Origin: Stenomitos rutilans HA7619-LM2
GTDB lineage: Bacteria; Cyanobacteriota; Cyanobacteriia; Leptolyngbyales; Leptolyngbyaceae
Assembly (NCBI GenBank): GCA_019358945.1
Contig: JAHHIE010000040.1
Span: 1-61,612, forward strand
Direction: 5' to 3'
DNA: 61,612 bases
This document shows, piece by piece, positions 7,494 to 16,543 of this stretch. The notes under the pieces are model-generated. The model was not told where the DNA came from. It worked only from the letters and a program-made list of their open reading frames with translations, and made no database searches. The translations under genes were made by a program, and so were the position numbers. The first letter of the stretch is position 1. Each line of letters opens with the position of its first letter.

Positions 7494-8960
7494 CTATTCT
7501 GATTTTACGGGAACGCCTGCCTCTGCCTGGATTGGTTCCCTCTCCGCGATCGAAGCCTCCTTTGGCTTTGGCATCACAATATTTAATACCAGGGCGCAAA
7601 TGGAGCCGGTCGCAATCCCAGATTCCAACACACTTCTCACACCAGTGGGGAAATGCTCCAGTGCTTCTGGCAGGAAGGTGACACCCAAGCCTGCGGCTAA
7701 CGAAACGGCAAGAATTACAAAAGCACGGTTATCCATTCTGACGGCGCGGAGGATGTTAAACCCAGCTACGGCAACGGTACCAAACATGAGCATAACGGCT
7801 CCACCAAAGACCGGCGTGGGAATGGCTAAAAGCACACCGCCCACGATCGGAAACAAACCGAGCAGCACCAGAATTGCCGCAACGAAAAAGCCAACATAAC
7901 GGCTACCCACACCAGTGAGCTGAATAATGCCATTGTTTTGAGCGGGCGTCACGATGGGAAATGTACCACAAATCGAGGCAATCAGTGAGTTCACTCCATC
8001 ACCTAAGATGCCGCCTTTAAGCCGACGGAAGTAGGTTGCGCCTTCGATCGGTTCACCCGACACCATTGATGTGGCTGTAATGTCGCCCAAAACTTCGAGC
8101 GTTAGCGCGATATAGATGATGGCAAAGGACACGAACGTCACAAAGTCAAACCCCAGCCCAAACCGAAAGGGGATCGGAATATTGATGATTGGCAGCGAAC
8201 CCAGCTTACTGAAGTCAGTAATGCCCAGGAACGTGGAAATGATGAAACCAGCAAACAACCCAATGATGATGGAACCCATCCGCAAATACTTGTTGGCGCT
8301 GGCGCTACAAATACCAACGATCGCAAAAACCGTCAAGGCCAACGCCCAGTTTTGCAAACTACCAAACGCAAGCGGACTATCCGGCGCTTTTGCGGCGATC
8401 GCCTTTGCCTTGCCACCGCCTGCCATGTAAAACATCCCGACCTTAATCAAGCAAAGCCCAATCAGCGTTACAGCCGTGCCCGTCACCAACGGGGTAAAAA
8501 TCTTGCGCGTCAGGTGCAGAAAGCGGCTGAGAATAATGGGAATGAATGACCCAAAAAAGCACAGTCCTAAAATGAGTGAAAGCGTCTGCTCAGGCGTTTT
8601 ACCATTTTGCAACGAGATGGCTACAACGGCCAGAATCGGCGTGACAAAGGCAAAGCTTGTGCCCTGAACACTTAACAAACCAGAACCGATCGGCCCCAAC
8701 TGACGTACCTGAATAAACGTACCCAGCCCAGAGACAAACAAAGACATCCCCAGAATGTAACTCGCCTTAGCTGGATCGAGTCCCAACGCGCCTGTAATCA
8801 ACAGTCCCGGCGTCACGATCGGAATGAAGATGGCACAAACATGTTGCAAACCAACAAAGAGGGCATCTTTGAACGGCGGCTTGTCGTGTAAGCCATATAG
8901 TAATTTGGGTGAATCTGCGGACAAATGTCTGTCCTCAGCGTGAACTTCTCCGTGTGTCAT
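7494..8960 (-). CDS. NCS2-family purine (xanthine/uric acid) permease
   Basis: 488 residues with about 12-14 transmembrane helices. The nucleobase-ascorbate transporter signature QNNGIIQLTG lies at 341-350, followed by SRYVG. The residues QNNG with GVGSRYVG are those of the xanthine/urate subgroup rather than the uracil subgroup. The N-terminal VGLQHVCAIFIPIVTPGLLI and the LEVLGDITAT segment (about 288-297) carry other conserved transport-site positions. It should import purines with protons or sodium. No purine-catabolism genes flank it. An imperfect palindrome 87 bases upstream may be its operator. Confidence 0.88.
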   Translation of the reverse strand: MTHGEVHAEDRHLSADSPKLLYGLHDKPPFKDALFVGLQHVCAIFIPIVTPGLLITGALGLDPAKASYILGMSLFVSGLGTFIQVRQLGPIGSGLLSVQGTSFAFVTPILAVVAISLQNGKTPEQTLSLILGLCFFGSFIPIILSRFLHLTRKIFTPLVTGTAVTLIGLCLIKVGMFYMAGGGKAKAIAAKAPDSPLAFGSLQNWALALTVFAIVGICSASANKYLRMGSIIIGLFAGFIISTFLGITDFSKLGSLPIINIPIPFRFGLGFDFVTFVSFAIIYIALTLEVLGDITATSMVSGEPIEGATYFRRLKGGILGDGVNSLIASICGTFPIVTPAQNNGIIQLTGVGSRYVGFFVAAILVLLGLFPIVGGVLLAIPTPVFGGAVMLMFGTVAVAGFNILRAVRMDNRAFVILAVSLAAGLGVTFLPEALEHFPTGVRSVLESGIATGSICALVLNIVMPKPKEASIAEREPIQAEAGVPVKSE

Positions 8961-9271
8961 GCGTTAGCCTCAGCGTTTACTAGGGTGTCAATTTTAGGCA
9001 AGTTGCTCACAGGGCTGTAGTGATAGGGTCGCTGCATACGCACAAGTTGTACACTGTATACAATAGGCAAACCATTCCTAATTTGGTGTGTATGACGTTA
9101 CAAAATGTTGACCTCATCGCGGAGTTGTTTGTTATCTTGCACACGTCTCTGGCACATAAGTAGTAGTGGTTTTAACACTTCTGCTGCTGTCATACATTTG
9201 TTCGCGGTGTCGATAAGCCCTTTTACCCAAGGAATGATGGTTTTGCGCCCCTTGGCAAAGAAAGCGGACGG
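8961..9271. other. Intergenic region between the permease and porin genes
   Basis: About 310 bases between two minus-strand genes. It carries the palindrome at 9047-9063 and presumably the permease promoter. No reading frame or clear terminator was seen. Confidence 0.35.
9047..9063. promoter_or_regulatory. Imperfect palindrome TTGTACACTGTATACAA upstream of the purine permease gene
   Basis: TTGTA-N7-TACAA lies 87 bases upstream of the permease start. Spaced half-sites of this kind are typical operators for GntR-type regulators, and the word could also contain an extended -10 element. Read on the minus strand it begins TTGTATACAGT, which recurs on the plus strand at 11300-11310 in front of the porin gene. 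The regulatory role is inferred. Confidence 0.25.
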
Positions 9272-11140
9272 TTAAAAGCTAAATTGGGCGCGAAGATTGC
9301 CCACAAAAACGGTGGGATTGCTATCAAAGTTATTCGGGTTCCAGATTGCATAGAAGGCTGGAACAAGCGCAATATTCCTGGTTAACGGGTAGTAATAGGA
9401 GGCTTCCAGTTCATACTGAGTGCCTCCATCACCGCCACCCGACAGCAAGAAACGCCGACCGCTCAAATAATCATGGGGTACCACAAAGGAGAGGACGCCC
9501 AACGCGCCTTTCTTGCCCAAATCGGGAAAGCCCAAGCCAAACTGAATTGCTTGCACATTTACACTGCCGCCCGATCGCGCAGCGCTCACCGGATCAATCT
9601 TCGTACTGCCATAGGAATAGCGTCCAAAAATACCAAAGCGACTGGTGATCAGCCAATCAAAGTTGACAACCACTGTATCGGCATCGGCATCATTAACTCG
9701 CCCTCCAAAACCATCATCGGCATAGCCATAAGGCAATGGCTCTCCTACCGAGCCACCAATGAAGCCATTGTAGGCTTTGATGTTAGAGCGCGTATAGAGC
9801 AGTCGCAGATTGAAGTTTTGACTGGGTGAAAAAGCCAGTTCACCAGTAATGGTATTGGTGCTGTTAAACAGGCCCGCAGAGGGGTTACTAGAGGTATTAA
9901 AGCCACCAGACGGATTCAAAAATTCGGTATTTTCAGCCAGATATGCGGCTGTAAAGCGAAACTGTGGGCTAAGGTTCCAAATCAAGACGGCTCCAGAACC
10001 CCGATCGACCGCATTGGAAAGGGTACTACCGTTCGAGTTATAGCTGCTCGCTCCAGTGAGAAAGAACGTAAAACGATTCACATCAAAATAGCGGTAGAAG
10101 TTAATGCGAGGCCCCACCACAAACCGCGCACTGTTAGTAATTGGGAACGTATAAGACAATTCGCGAATGGTCACTGAACCTGCCGTGAGCGTTCCCGTTT
10201 GATCGAGAAAAGGAGTGCCCCAGGAATTATAAAAGCCTGCTGAGACAAACTCATTGGCAGGGGAATTGCCGTTGCCTGCGGTGAGTTGGGTGATCAATGA
10301 ATCTTTGCCCGTAAATGAGGTGGTGAACGTGAGGAACGTATAGTAGCTGAATGTGGTCTCCGGATTACTCCGCTGTACCCGTGATGGCACCAGCGTCACT
10401 GGATTGCGCGTAGGGGCAGCAAAGGCGTTGTTGGCAAAGCGCCGTTCTGCGGTCACCGGACGATCGGCACCCGCTGCGGTTAAGTTAAACCACACCAACC
10501 CATTCAATTTGGTGGTTGTGGAGAATTGCTGCTTTTCCAGGGTGGTAGTACGGGCTTCCAGAGCCGTGACTCGACCGCGCAAGGTTGCCAGTTCCGCCGC
10601 AAATTCTTCCTGGAGCTTTTGCACCGCCAAGAGGTCTTCTTTCTTGACCAGATCAGCAGTACCTGCGGCAATCAATTCATTGATGCGATCCATGCAGGCG
10701 TTGAGGCCAGCCGCGAATTCATAGCGAGTGACAGCACGGTTACCGCGATAAGTTTTATCCGGGTAACCAACAATACAGCCATAGCGTTCTACAAGCGATT
10801 GAAGTGCTTGAAAAGCCCAGTCAGTTGGCTTTACATCTGTTAGTTGTGAAATGGATGTGACCTGCTCCATGCCCGGAGTGCTTTGAGGCTGTTGGGCATC
10901 CGGCAAGAGCAGTGAGTCAGCGATCGCGGCAGCAGGTGGTGAGGAGGGTTCCTCTACGGGTGTTGCAGCAACGGTTAAAGGCTGGACGATCGATGGCCCG
11001 ATAACTGGTGCCGCGATCGCCTCAACCGCCGGCTGCTGACTTTCGATATCCTTTGCTGCAATGGTGGCTTGACCAGGCAAACTCCAGACAATGAAGGGTG
11101 CGATCAGTAAAGTGGTCTGAGCGATCGTGGCTTTAAACAT
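9272..11140 (-). CDS. SLH-domain OprB-family outer-membrane porin (iron-uptake-porin type)
   Basis: 622 residues. A signal peptide (about 1-27) is followed by a Pro/Ala-rich linker, then an S-layer-homology domain at about 96-155 (TDVKPTDWAFQALQSLVERY, GYPDKTYRGNRAVTRYEFAA) that binds peptidoglycan-linked polysaccharide. A short coiled coil at about 166-203 follows, and then an OprB-type beta-barrel from about 207 to the terminal aromatic SF. This is the standard layout of cyanobacterial major porins, which pass small solutes and inorganic ions, including iron. It has its own promoter region upstream (11141-11537), shared with the divergent peptidase gene. Confidence 0.9.
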   Translation of the reverse strand: MFKATIAQTTLLIAPFIVWSLPGQATIAAKDIESQQPAVEAIAAPVIGPSIVQPLTVAATPVEEPSSPPAAAIADSLLLPDAQQPQSTPGMEQVTSISQLTDVKPTDWAFQALQSLVERYGCIVGYPDKTYRGNRAVTRYEFAAGLNACMDRINELIAAGTADLVKKEDLLAVQKLQEEFAAELATLRGRVTALEARTTTLEKQQFSTTTKLNGLVWFNLTAAGADRPVTAERRFANNAFAAPTRNPVTLVPSRVQRSNPETTFSYYTFLTFTTSFTGKDSLITQLTAGNGNSPANEFVSAGFYNSWGTPFLDQTGTLTAGSVTIRELSYTFPITNSARFVVGPRINFYRYFDVNRFTFFLTGASSYNSNGSTLSNAVDRGSGAVLIWNLSPQFRFTAAYLAENTEFLNPSGGFNTSSNPSAGLFNSTNTITGELAFSPSQNFNLRLLYTRSNIKAYNGFIGGSVGEPLPYGYADDGFGGRVNDADADTVVVNFDWLITSRFGIFGRYSYGSTKIDPVSAARSGGSVNVQAIQFGLGFPDLGKKGALGVLSFVVPHDYLSGRRFLLSGGGDGGTQYELEASYYYPLTRNIALVPAFYAIWNPNNFDSNPTVFVGNLRAQFSF

Positions 11141-11537
11141 AACTCCTCACACAGGTAAACTTTAAACGTTGCAACGAATCAGTAGAAGCACGTTTCGCCA
11201 GCCAACCGCTGCCAATCGATAGCATCCTTTCGCTGCCATGCTTTGGGCAAAACCCATAGCACAATTGACAGAGCCGCAACCCTCCCAGCGGCTCCTAGCT
11301 TGTATACAGTACTCATCAAGCTTTTACACCGTTTACAGTACGGATGTCAGAGCTTTAACGATGTGCTGTGCGCTACAAACTGTCTTCATTAACTGCAATT
11401 TTTCTCTTGATGGGCTTTGCCATTACGAAGCGTGCGGAAGCTCTGCCTTGAACAAGCAGTCCCGTTTCGAGCCATACAAGCGACTCTAACGACTGACGTT
11501 ACGGCCGCCAACGCAGGTTATCCTGAGAACTGCATAC
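11141..11537. other. Divergent promoter region between porin and M16 peptidase
   Basis: About 400 bases separate the two starts. The word TTGTATACAGT at 11300-11310 also occurs, inverted, at 9053-9063, and a second ACAGTAC follows near 11334. Short frames here have no coding character. One or both promoters must lie here, but I could not place them with confidence. Confidence 0.35.
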
Positions 11538-13157
11538 TTGTGGTTATCTATGCTTCAGTTTTGCCGATCGCTCTCCTCTTTCTTTACTGCCATCCGGTTG
11601 TGCTTGCGCCCTACGGCTAAACCACTGGCGTTTACCCTGGCGCTTTTGCTCAGTTGGGGCACGGTTCCTGCTGCGGTGTGGGCACGCACAGAAACGGCAC
11701 CCGTGACAAAGCCATCGCCTGCACAGTCGATTCAGCCCTATCTTGATCGGGTGATACAGCAAGTCACAGAATTTCAGCTCAACAATGGCTTGAAGTTCAT
11801 CGTGCTGGAGCGGCACCAAGCGCCTGTCGTTTCCTTTCTGACCTATGCCGATGTGGGCGGAGCCGATGAGCCAAACGGCAAAACAGGCGTGGCGCACTTT
11901 TTAGAGCATCTTGCGTTTAAGGGTACGACACGCATTGGCACCGCCGATTACAACGCCGAAGCGCCACTGTTAGACAAGCTCGATCGGCTTTCAGAGCAGA
12001 TTCAAACGGCAACTGCACAGGGGCAAACAACAAAGCTTAAAGCGTTACAGGCGGAATTTGCCCAGGTGGAAGCAGCGGCAGGGAAGCTGGTGAAGCAAAA
12101 CGAGATGGGACGCATTGTGGAGCAAGCGGGTGGTGTGGGGCTGAATGCCAACACCTCAACGGATGCAACGCGCTACTTCTACAGCTTTCCATCAAACAAG
12201 CTTGAACTGTGGATGTCGCTGGAATCTGAGCGGTTTCTAGAACCCGTTTTTCGGGAGTTTTATAAAGAGAAAGATGTGATTTTGGAAGAGCGGCGACTGC
12301 GCACAGATAATTCACCGATCGGTCAGATGGTGGAAGCCTTTTCGGGTGTTGCTTTTAAGGAGCATCCCTACCGTCGCCCGGTCATTGGCTACAACAACGA
12401 TATTCAAGGGCTGACGCGCAAAGATGTACAGGCATTTTTTGAAACTCACTATGCGCCGAATAATTTGACGATCGCCGTTGTCGGTGATGTGAATCCTACC
12501 GAAGTCAAACGGCTGGCTCAGCTTTACTTTGGACGCTTCAAGGCCAAGCCTGCACCGCCAGAAGTTGTGACGGCTGAACCTGCTCAGACCGAACTGCGAG
12601 AGGTGACGCTCCGGTTAGAGACGCAACCCTGGTACCTGGAAGGCTACCACCGTCCAGCACTAAAACATCCAGATGACGCCATCTACGACATGATCACCAG
12701 TATTCTCAGCGATGGGCGCACGTCACGGTTGTACAAGTCTTTGGTAGAAAAACAGCAGTTGGCGCTCAATGCGGCTGGGTTTAGCGGCTTCCCAGGCAAT
12801 AAATTTCCCAATTTGATGTTGTTCTACATGCTGACGGCTCCGGGACATACCGTTGATGAAGTGGCAGCGGCACTGCGCGTTGAAATCGATCGCGTGAAGT
12901 CAGAACCCGTTTCGGCCCAGGAACTCGATCGCGTGAAAACTCAGGCACGGGCAGGCTTGTTGCGATCACTCGACTCCAATATGGGCATGGCGCAAGCCCT
13001 GTTAGAGTACGACGTGAAAACGGGTACCTGGCGCAACCTGTTCAAACAAATTGACGCGATCGCGGCTGTCACGGCCCAGGATATTCAGCGCGTCGCTCAA
13101 GCAACGTTTGTGCCTCAAAATCGGACGATCGGCAAGCTCTTGCCGAAAGGATTATGA
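11538..13157 (+). CDS. M16 family zinc metallopeptidase, catalytic subunit
   Basis: 539 residues with an N-terminal hydrophobic export signal (about 27-48, ending in VWA). The inverted zinc motif HFLEH at residues 120-124 and the downstream Glu in the WMSLESERF region identify an active M16 (pitrilysin/processing-peptidase) protease. The segment ILEERRLRTDNSP and the C-terminal M16_C domain are present. Two-gene bacterial M16 systems pair a zinc subunit with a subunit lacking the motif, and the second gene here (14035-15537) fits that. It probably degrades or processes periplasmic peptides. A toxin-antitoxin pair now separates the two subunits. Confidence 0.88.
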   Translation: MWLSMLQFCRSLSSFFTAIRLCLRPTAKPLAFTLALLLSWGTVPAAVWARTETAPVTKPSPAQSIQPYLDRVIQQVTEFQLNNGLKFIVLERHQAPVVSFLTYADVGGADEPNGKTGVAHFLEHLAFKGTTRIGTADYNAEAPLLDKLDRLSEQIQTATAQGQTTKLKALQAEFAQVEAAAGKLVKQNEMGRIVEQAGGVGLNANTSTDATRYFYSFPSNKLELWMSLESERFLEPVFREFYKEKDVILEERRLRTDNSPIGQMVEAFSGVAFKEHPYRRPVIGYNNDIQGLTRKDVQAFFETHYAPNNLTIAVVGDVNPTEVKRLAQLYFGRFKAKPAPPEVVTAEPAQTELREVTLRLETQPWYLEGYHRPALKHPDDAIYDMITSILSDGRTSRLYKSLVEKQQLALNAAGFSGFPGNKFPNLMLFYMLTAPGHTVDEVAAALRVEIDRVKSEPVSAQELDRVKTQARAGLLRSLDSNMGMAQALLEYDVKTGTWRNLFKQIDAIAAVTAQDIQRVAQATFVPQNRTIGKLLPKGL

Positions 13158-13166
13158 GCTTTACCA

Positions 13167-13292
13167 GTCGATGCCTTATACCCTCATGGAGCAAAGATAA
13201 CGATGCAATCGGCGTTACACATTACGACTGTCGATGCCTTATACCCTCATGGAGCAAAGATAACGATGCAATCGGCGTTACACATTACGACT
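13167..13292 (+). repeat. Perfect 63-bp tandem duplication covering the antitoxin start
   Basis: Copy 1 is 13167-13229 and copy 2 is 13230-13292; I see no mismatch. Each copy contains the same ribosome-binding context (GGAGCAAAGATAACG) and the first nine codons of the antitoxin (MQSALHITT). Because 63 is a multiple of three, both ATGs (13203 and 13266) are in the same frame. Confidence 0.95.
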
Positions 13293-13502
13293 AAAGTCCT
13301 TCCAGGACACAAGATTGAGATTCAAATACCACCTGGCTCGGTTGGTGAAGAGGTCGAGGTTTTTGTTGTGCTGTCAGAAGCACTTCCCAAACAGCAGGCC
13401 GCGATCGACATTCTCAACCAGCTGCCAGGTCAGCAACAGTTTAAAACGGCTGAAGCGGTTGATCGCTACCTTAAAGAAGAGCGAGACTTATGGGAACGCT
13501 AA
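13266..13502 (+). CDS. Antitoxin-like small protein (VapB-type partner)
   Basis: 78 residues from the downstream start. The N-terminal half is beta-rich (KVLPGHKIEIQIPPGSVGEEVEVFVVL) and resembles a swapped-hairpin-type fold. The C-terminal half is helical (FKTAEAVDRYLKEERDLWE) and looks like the toxin-binding tail of many cyanobacterial antitoxins paired with PIN toxins. I chose 13266 because the upstream in-frame ATG at 13203 exists only through the 63-bp duplication and would add 21 residues repeating the N-terminus. It overlaps the toxin gene by 13 bases, the usual arrangement for a translationally coupled toxin-antitoxin pair. Confidence 0.7.
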   Translation: MQSALHITTKVLPGHKIEIQIPPGSVGEEVEVFVVLSEALPKQQAAIDILNQLPGQQQFKTAEAVDRYLKEERDLWER

Positions 13503-13927
13503 CCATCCCAGAATCCAGTCTGGTTTATGTTGATACGGCGATCGTGATTTACAGCGTGGAAAAGATTCCAGATTATTTCCCTCTGTTAGAAACACTTTGG
13601 CTTGAACTAAATGTTGACAAACTAAAAGTGATTAGCAATGAACTGACGCTGATGGAAACGTGGGTCCTTCCATTGAGGAACAGAAACTCTGACTTGATTC
13701 AGATTTACGAAAGCTTACTTCTAGCATCAGACATACAAGCAATTTCTGTCACTCAGGCTGTTCTTAAAGCAGCCGCTCACCTTCGTGCCGCAACAAGCTT
13801 AAGAACACCAGATGCAATCCACGCAGCAACAGCAATGAGTGAAAAGTATTCTGTTTTTCTGACTAATGATGCTGATTTCCGCAAAGTGCCTAATTTACCT
13901 GTCGTTGCATTGAGTGATGTATTGTGA
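13490..13927 (+). CDS. PIN-domain toxin (VapC-type ribonuclease)
   Basis: 145 residues forming a complete PIN domain. The acidic metal ligands are visible: Asp in VYVDTAIVIY, Glu in LTLMETWVLP, Asp in LRTPDAIHAATA, and the Asn/Asp pair in FLTNDADF. PIN toxins are Mg-dependent RNases that cut tRNA or rRNA when released from the antitoxin. It overlaps the antitoxin gene by 13 bases. Nothing suggests inactivation. Its position between two subunits of one peptidase suggests that the module inserted there. Confidence 0.85.
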   Translation: MGTLTIPESSLVYVDTAIVIYSVEKIPDYFPLLETLWLELNVDKLKVISNELTLMETWVLPLRNRNSDLIQIYESLLLASDIQAISVTQAVLKAAAHLRAATSLRTPDAIHAATAMSEKYSVFLTNDADFRKVPNLPVVALSDVL

Positions 13928-14034
13928 GTCTAAAAATAAGATACAAGTTCTAAAAAACAGTTCTCAATTCACAAGGAACTGAAAAAGAGAAGTCAGTTAG
14001 ACCACCAGAGGGCAATCCAGCAATTGAGGACGCG

Positions 14035-15537
14035 ATGTCAACGACGACAGAAACTAAAAAGCAGAGAACGGCAAAAATCATTGTGCTGGTCTTTTCCTTT
14101 GTGATGGTGCCGCTGCTGCTATTGCTCTTGGCACTGCATCCAGCCGCTGCTGCCACGCCAAAGCACTACACCGAATTGACCTTTTCGCCGCCACCTGCCA
14201 TTAAGCTGCCGGACTACACGCGATTTACCTTGGCAAATGGCATGGTGGTTTACCTGATGGAAGATCACGAACTGCCGTTGATTAATGGAAGTGCGTTCAT
14301 TCGCACGGGCGATCGACTGGAATCAGCCTCTAAAGTCGGGCTAGCGGGGCTAGTCGGCACAGTGATGCGATCCGGGGGCACTCAAACCCTCAGCGCCGAT
14401 GCCATGAACGAGTTTTTGGAGCAGCGGGCCGCTTCGGTTGAAACCGCGATCAACGACGTTGCGGGTAATGCTGAATTCAATACCCTCACCGAAGACTTAC
14501 CAGACGTGTTTGACCTGTTTGTGAATACCCTAAGGCAACCGACCTTCCCCACCGATAAGTTAAACCTGGCAAAAAATCAGGAGCGTGGAGGCATTGCTCG
14601 TCGCAATGATGCGCCAGACGCGATCGCCAATCGTGAGTTTCGCAAGCTGGTGTATGGTGACAGTAGCCCCTATGCCCGCTACACCGAGTACGCCACGCTG
14701 GCAAACATCACGCGTGATGATTTAGTGCAGTTTCATCAACAATATTTCTCACCGAATAACATTTTGCTGGGCATTGTGGGTGATTTTGACAGTAAGGCCA
14801 TGCGCCAGCTTGTGGAAGCGAAGTTGGGTGACTGGAAGCCTGCAAAGACGAAATCCTCTGCGCTACCAACCGTCGCGCAGGCGAAGCAGGGTGGCATCTT
14901 TTTGGTCAACCAGCCGCAGCTAACGCAAAGCAATGTGCAAATTGGGCATCTCGGCGGACAGGTCAATAGTCCTGACTATCCGGCACTATCAGTCATGAAT
15001 GAAGTGCTGAATGGCTTTGGTGGACGGCTGTTTAACGAGGTGCGATCGCGCCAGGGGTTGGCCTACTCGGTCTATGCCTATTGGGGGCCGCAGTACGACT
15101 ATCCTGGTTTGTTTGTAGCAGGTGGGCAAACGCGATCGGATGCAACAGTGCCGTTTATTAAAAGTGTGAGAGCCGAGGTAGACAAAATTCGTACAGCACC
15201 GATCGTCCCTTCCGAGCTTGCCTTCGCCAAAGACTCCGTGCTGAATTCCTTTATTTTCAACTTTCAGCAGCCTGAGCAAACCCTGTCTCGGCTCCTACGC
15301 TACGAGTATTTTGGCTATCCAAGTGACTTCATCTTTCGCTACCAAAAGGGCGTCACAGCCACCACGATCGCCGATGTACAGCGCGTTGCCAAAACCTACT
15401 TACAGCCAGAAAAGCTTGCCACACTGGTGGTTGGCAATCGAGACACGATCAAACCATCGTTGGAGACATTAGGGCAATTGGTAACGGCGATCGATATTAC
15501 GATTCCGACGGACAAACCAGGCTCCAGTAAGCCTTAA
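14035..15537 (+). CDS. M16 family peptidase-like protein, non-catalytic subunit
   Basis: 500 residues with an N-terminal membrane anchor or signal (about 13-40). It has the two-lobed M16 fold (FTLANGMVVYLMEDHELPLI, NEVLNGFGGRLFNEVRSRQGLAYSVY), but the region where HxxEH should stand reads GLAGLVGTVMRSGGT, with no His or Glu ligand. It is therefore probably the partner that helps the catalytic subunit encoded at 11538-13157 bind substrate; the GFGGRLFNEVRSRQGLAYSV loop is the conserved substrate-binding Gly-rich and Arg/Tyr motif. The toxin-antitoxin pair lies between the two. Confidence 0.85.
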   Translation: MSTTTETKKQRTAKIIVLVFSFVMVPLLLLLLALHPAAAATPKHYTELTFSPPPAIKLPDYTRFTLANGMVVYLMEDHELPLINGSAFIRTGDRLESASKVGLAGLVGTVMRSGGTQTLSADAMNEFLEQRAASVETAINDVAGNAEFNTLTEDLPDVFDLFVNTLRQPTFPTDKLNLAKNQERGGIARRNDAPDAIANREFRKLVYGDSSPYARYTEYATLANITRDDLVQFHQQYFSPNNILLGIVGDFDSKAMRQLVEAKLGDWKPAKTKSSALPTVAQAKQGGIFLVNQPQLTQSNVQIGHLGGQVNSPDYPALSVMNEVLNGFGGRLFNEVRSRQGLAYSVYAYWGPQYDYPGLFVAGGQTRSDATVPFIKSVRAEVDKIRTAPIVPSELAFAKDSVLNSFIFNFQQPEQTLSRLLRYEYFGYPSDFIFRYQKGVTATTIADVQRVAKTYLQPEKLATLVVGNRDTIKPSLETLGQLVTAIDITIPTDKPGSSKP

Positions 15538-15669
15538 AACAAACGGTGGATTAGCTATCAGCTTTCAGCTAGTGCTTGCTACCAAGTTCCGGCTTCCTTG
15601 AAGCCGGATAGCAAACGAGAGCCTGGTATCCAGAACAGAAAGCTAACCGCTGACCGCTAATAGCTCTTC

Positions 15670-15704
15670 AACTCAAAACTTAAAACTCAAAACTCAAAAC
15701 TTCT
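15670..15704. repeat. Heptanucleotide tandem repeat (AACTCAA type)
   Basis: Five consecutive 7-mers: AACTCAA, AACTTAA, AACTCAA, AACTCAA, AACTTCT. This is the short tandemly repeated repetitive (STRR) class described in cyanobacteria. Degenerate relatives stand near 18485, 28105 and 50760. Confidence 0.85.
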
Positions 15705-15717
15705 AAGCTGACCGTGG

Positions 15718-16404
15718 ATGGCTTTAGCTTACTTTCCGCAGGGTCGGCTGGCGGCAAAAACATGGCATGATTTTTACAGCCCCTTAAGCGATCGCGCATC
15801 CCAACATCCTATGTTTCATCAAGGTTTAGCCGTATTTATTGGTAGTTGTATGGTGGGCTATGCGGTTACCGCTTGGGCAGGTGATCCCGATTTAGTGGTG
15901 GCAACTCCCACAACGGCACCGTACAAAATTCAGGGCAAAACAACGGCTGAGCTGCGATCGCAGATGAACCAACTGGGCCCTATGAACCAGGATGAAGGCA
16001 AGCGCTTTGATGCATCCACAACCTGGGATTTAGATGCGCAGTTTACCTCTGGTGGTAAGAAAGGCAGTTGTAAGCTGAAAACCGTCACCGTCACCGTTAA
16101 AACTACCTTCAATTTGCCAGAATGGACGCCACCCAACGGAACTCCTCAAGCGCTCATCGATCGCTGGAAAAAGCACCTGGCGGCCCTGCAAACGCATGAA
16201 GAAGGCCACAAGCAGTTAGGCATTGATGCCGGAAACGATCTGCTGACTCAACTGAAAGCTATGCCCGCTGCTCCCTCCTGTGATGCCTTGAACAAACTTG
16301 CCACCCAAAAACGAGATGCCGTCAAAGCAACGTTCAAGCAGAAGCACAAAGCCTACGATGCCAGCACAAAGCACGGTGCAACTCAGGGTGCGGTGTTTCC
16401 GTAG
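15718..16404 (+). CDS. DUF922 putative secreted zinc-protease-like protein
   Basis: 228 residues. After a possible signal peptide (hydrophobic from about residue 35, ending AVTAWAGDP), the domain shows the DUF922 pattern: YKIQGKTTAELRSQMNQLGP, then DASTTWDLDAQF, and the putative zinc-binding THEEGHKQLG, where HEEGH matches an HExxH motif. DUF922 proteins are predicted metalloproteases with no known substrate. Met32 (base 15811) directly precedes the hydrophobic segment and may be the true start; neither start has a strong ribosome-binding site. It stands alone on the plus strand. Confidence 0.75.
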   Translation: MALAYFPQGRLAAKTWHDFYSPLSDRASQHPMFHQGLAVFIGSCMVGYAVTAWAGDPDLVVATPTTAPYKIQGKTTAELRSQMNQLGPMNQDEGKRFDASTTWDLDAQFTSGGKKGSCKLKTVTVTVKTTFNLPEWTPPNGTPQALIDRWKKHLAALQTHEEGHKQLGIDAGNDLLTQLKAMPAAPSCDALNKLATQKRDAVKATFKQKHKAYDASTKHGATQGAVFP

Positions 16405-16436
16405 GTCATAGATTGAATTTCTATTAGCTAGAAACC

Positions 16437-16452
16437 AATACCGCGCGGTATT
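16437..16452. repeat. Perfect 16-bp palindrome AATACCGCGCGGTATT
   Basis: A perfect palindrome between the DUF922 and GFA genes. It has no spacer and no T-run, so a protein-binding site is as likely as a transcript hairpin. Confidence 0.4.
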
Positions 16453-16543
16453 CTCCCTTCGACTCATAGCAGGCATCGGAGCGTTGCTCTAGATTACGAG
16501 TACAAAGGAGACTGTTGTCGAGCTAAGTGCGAAGGAGTCAATA

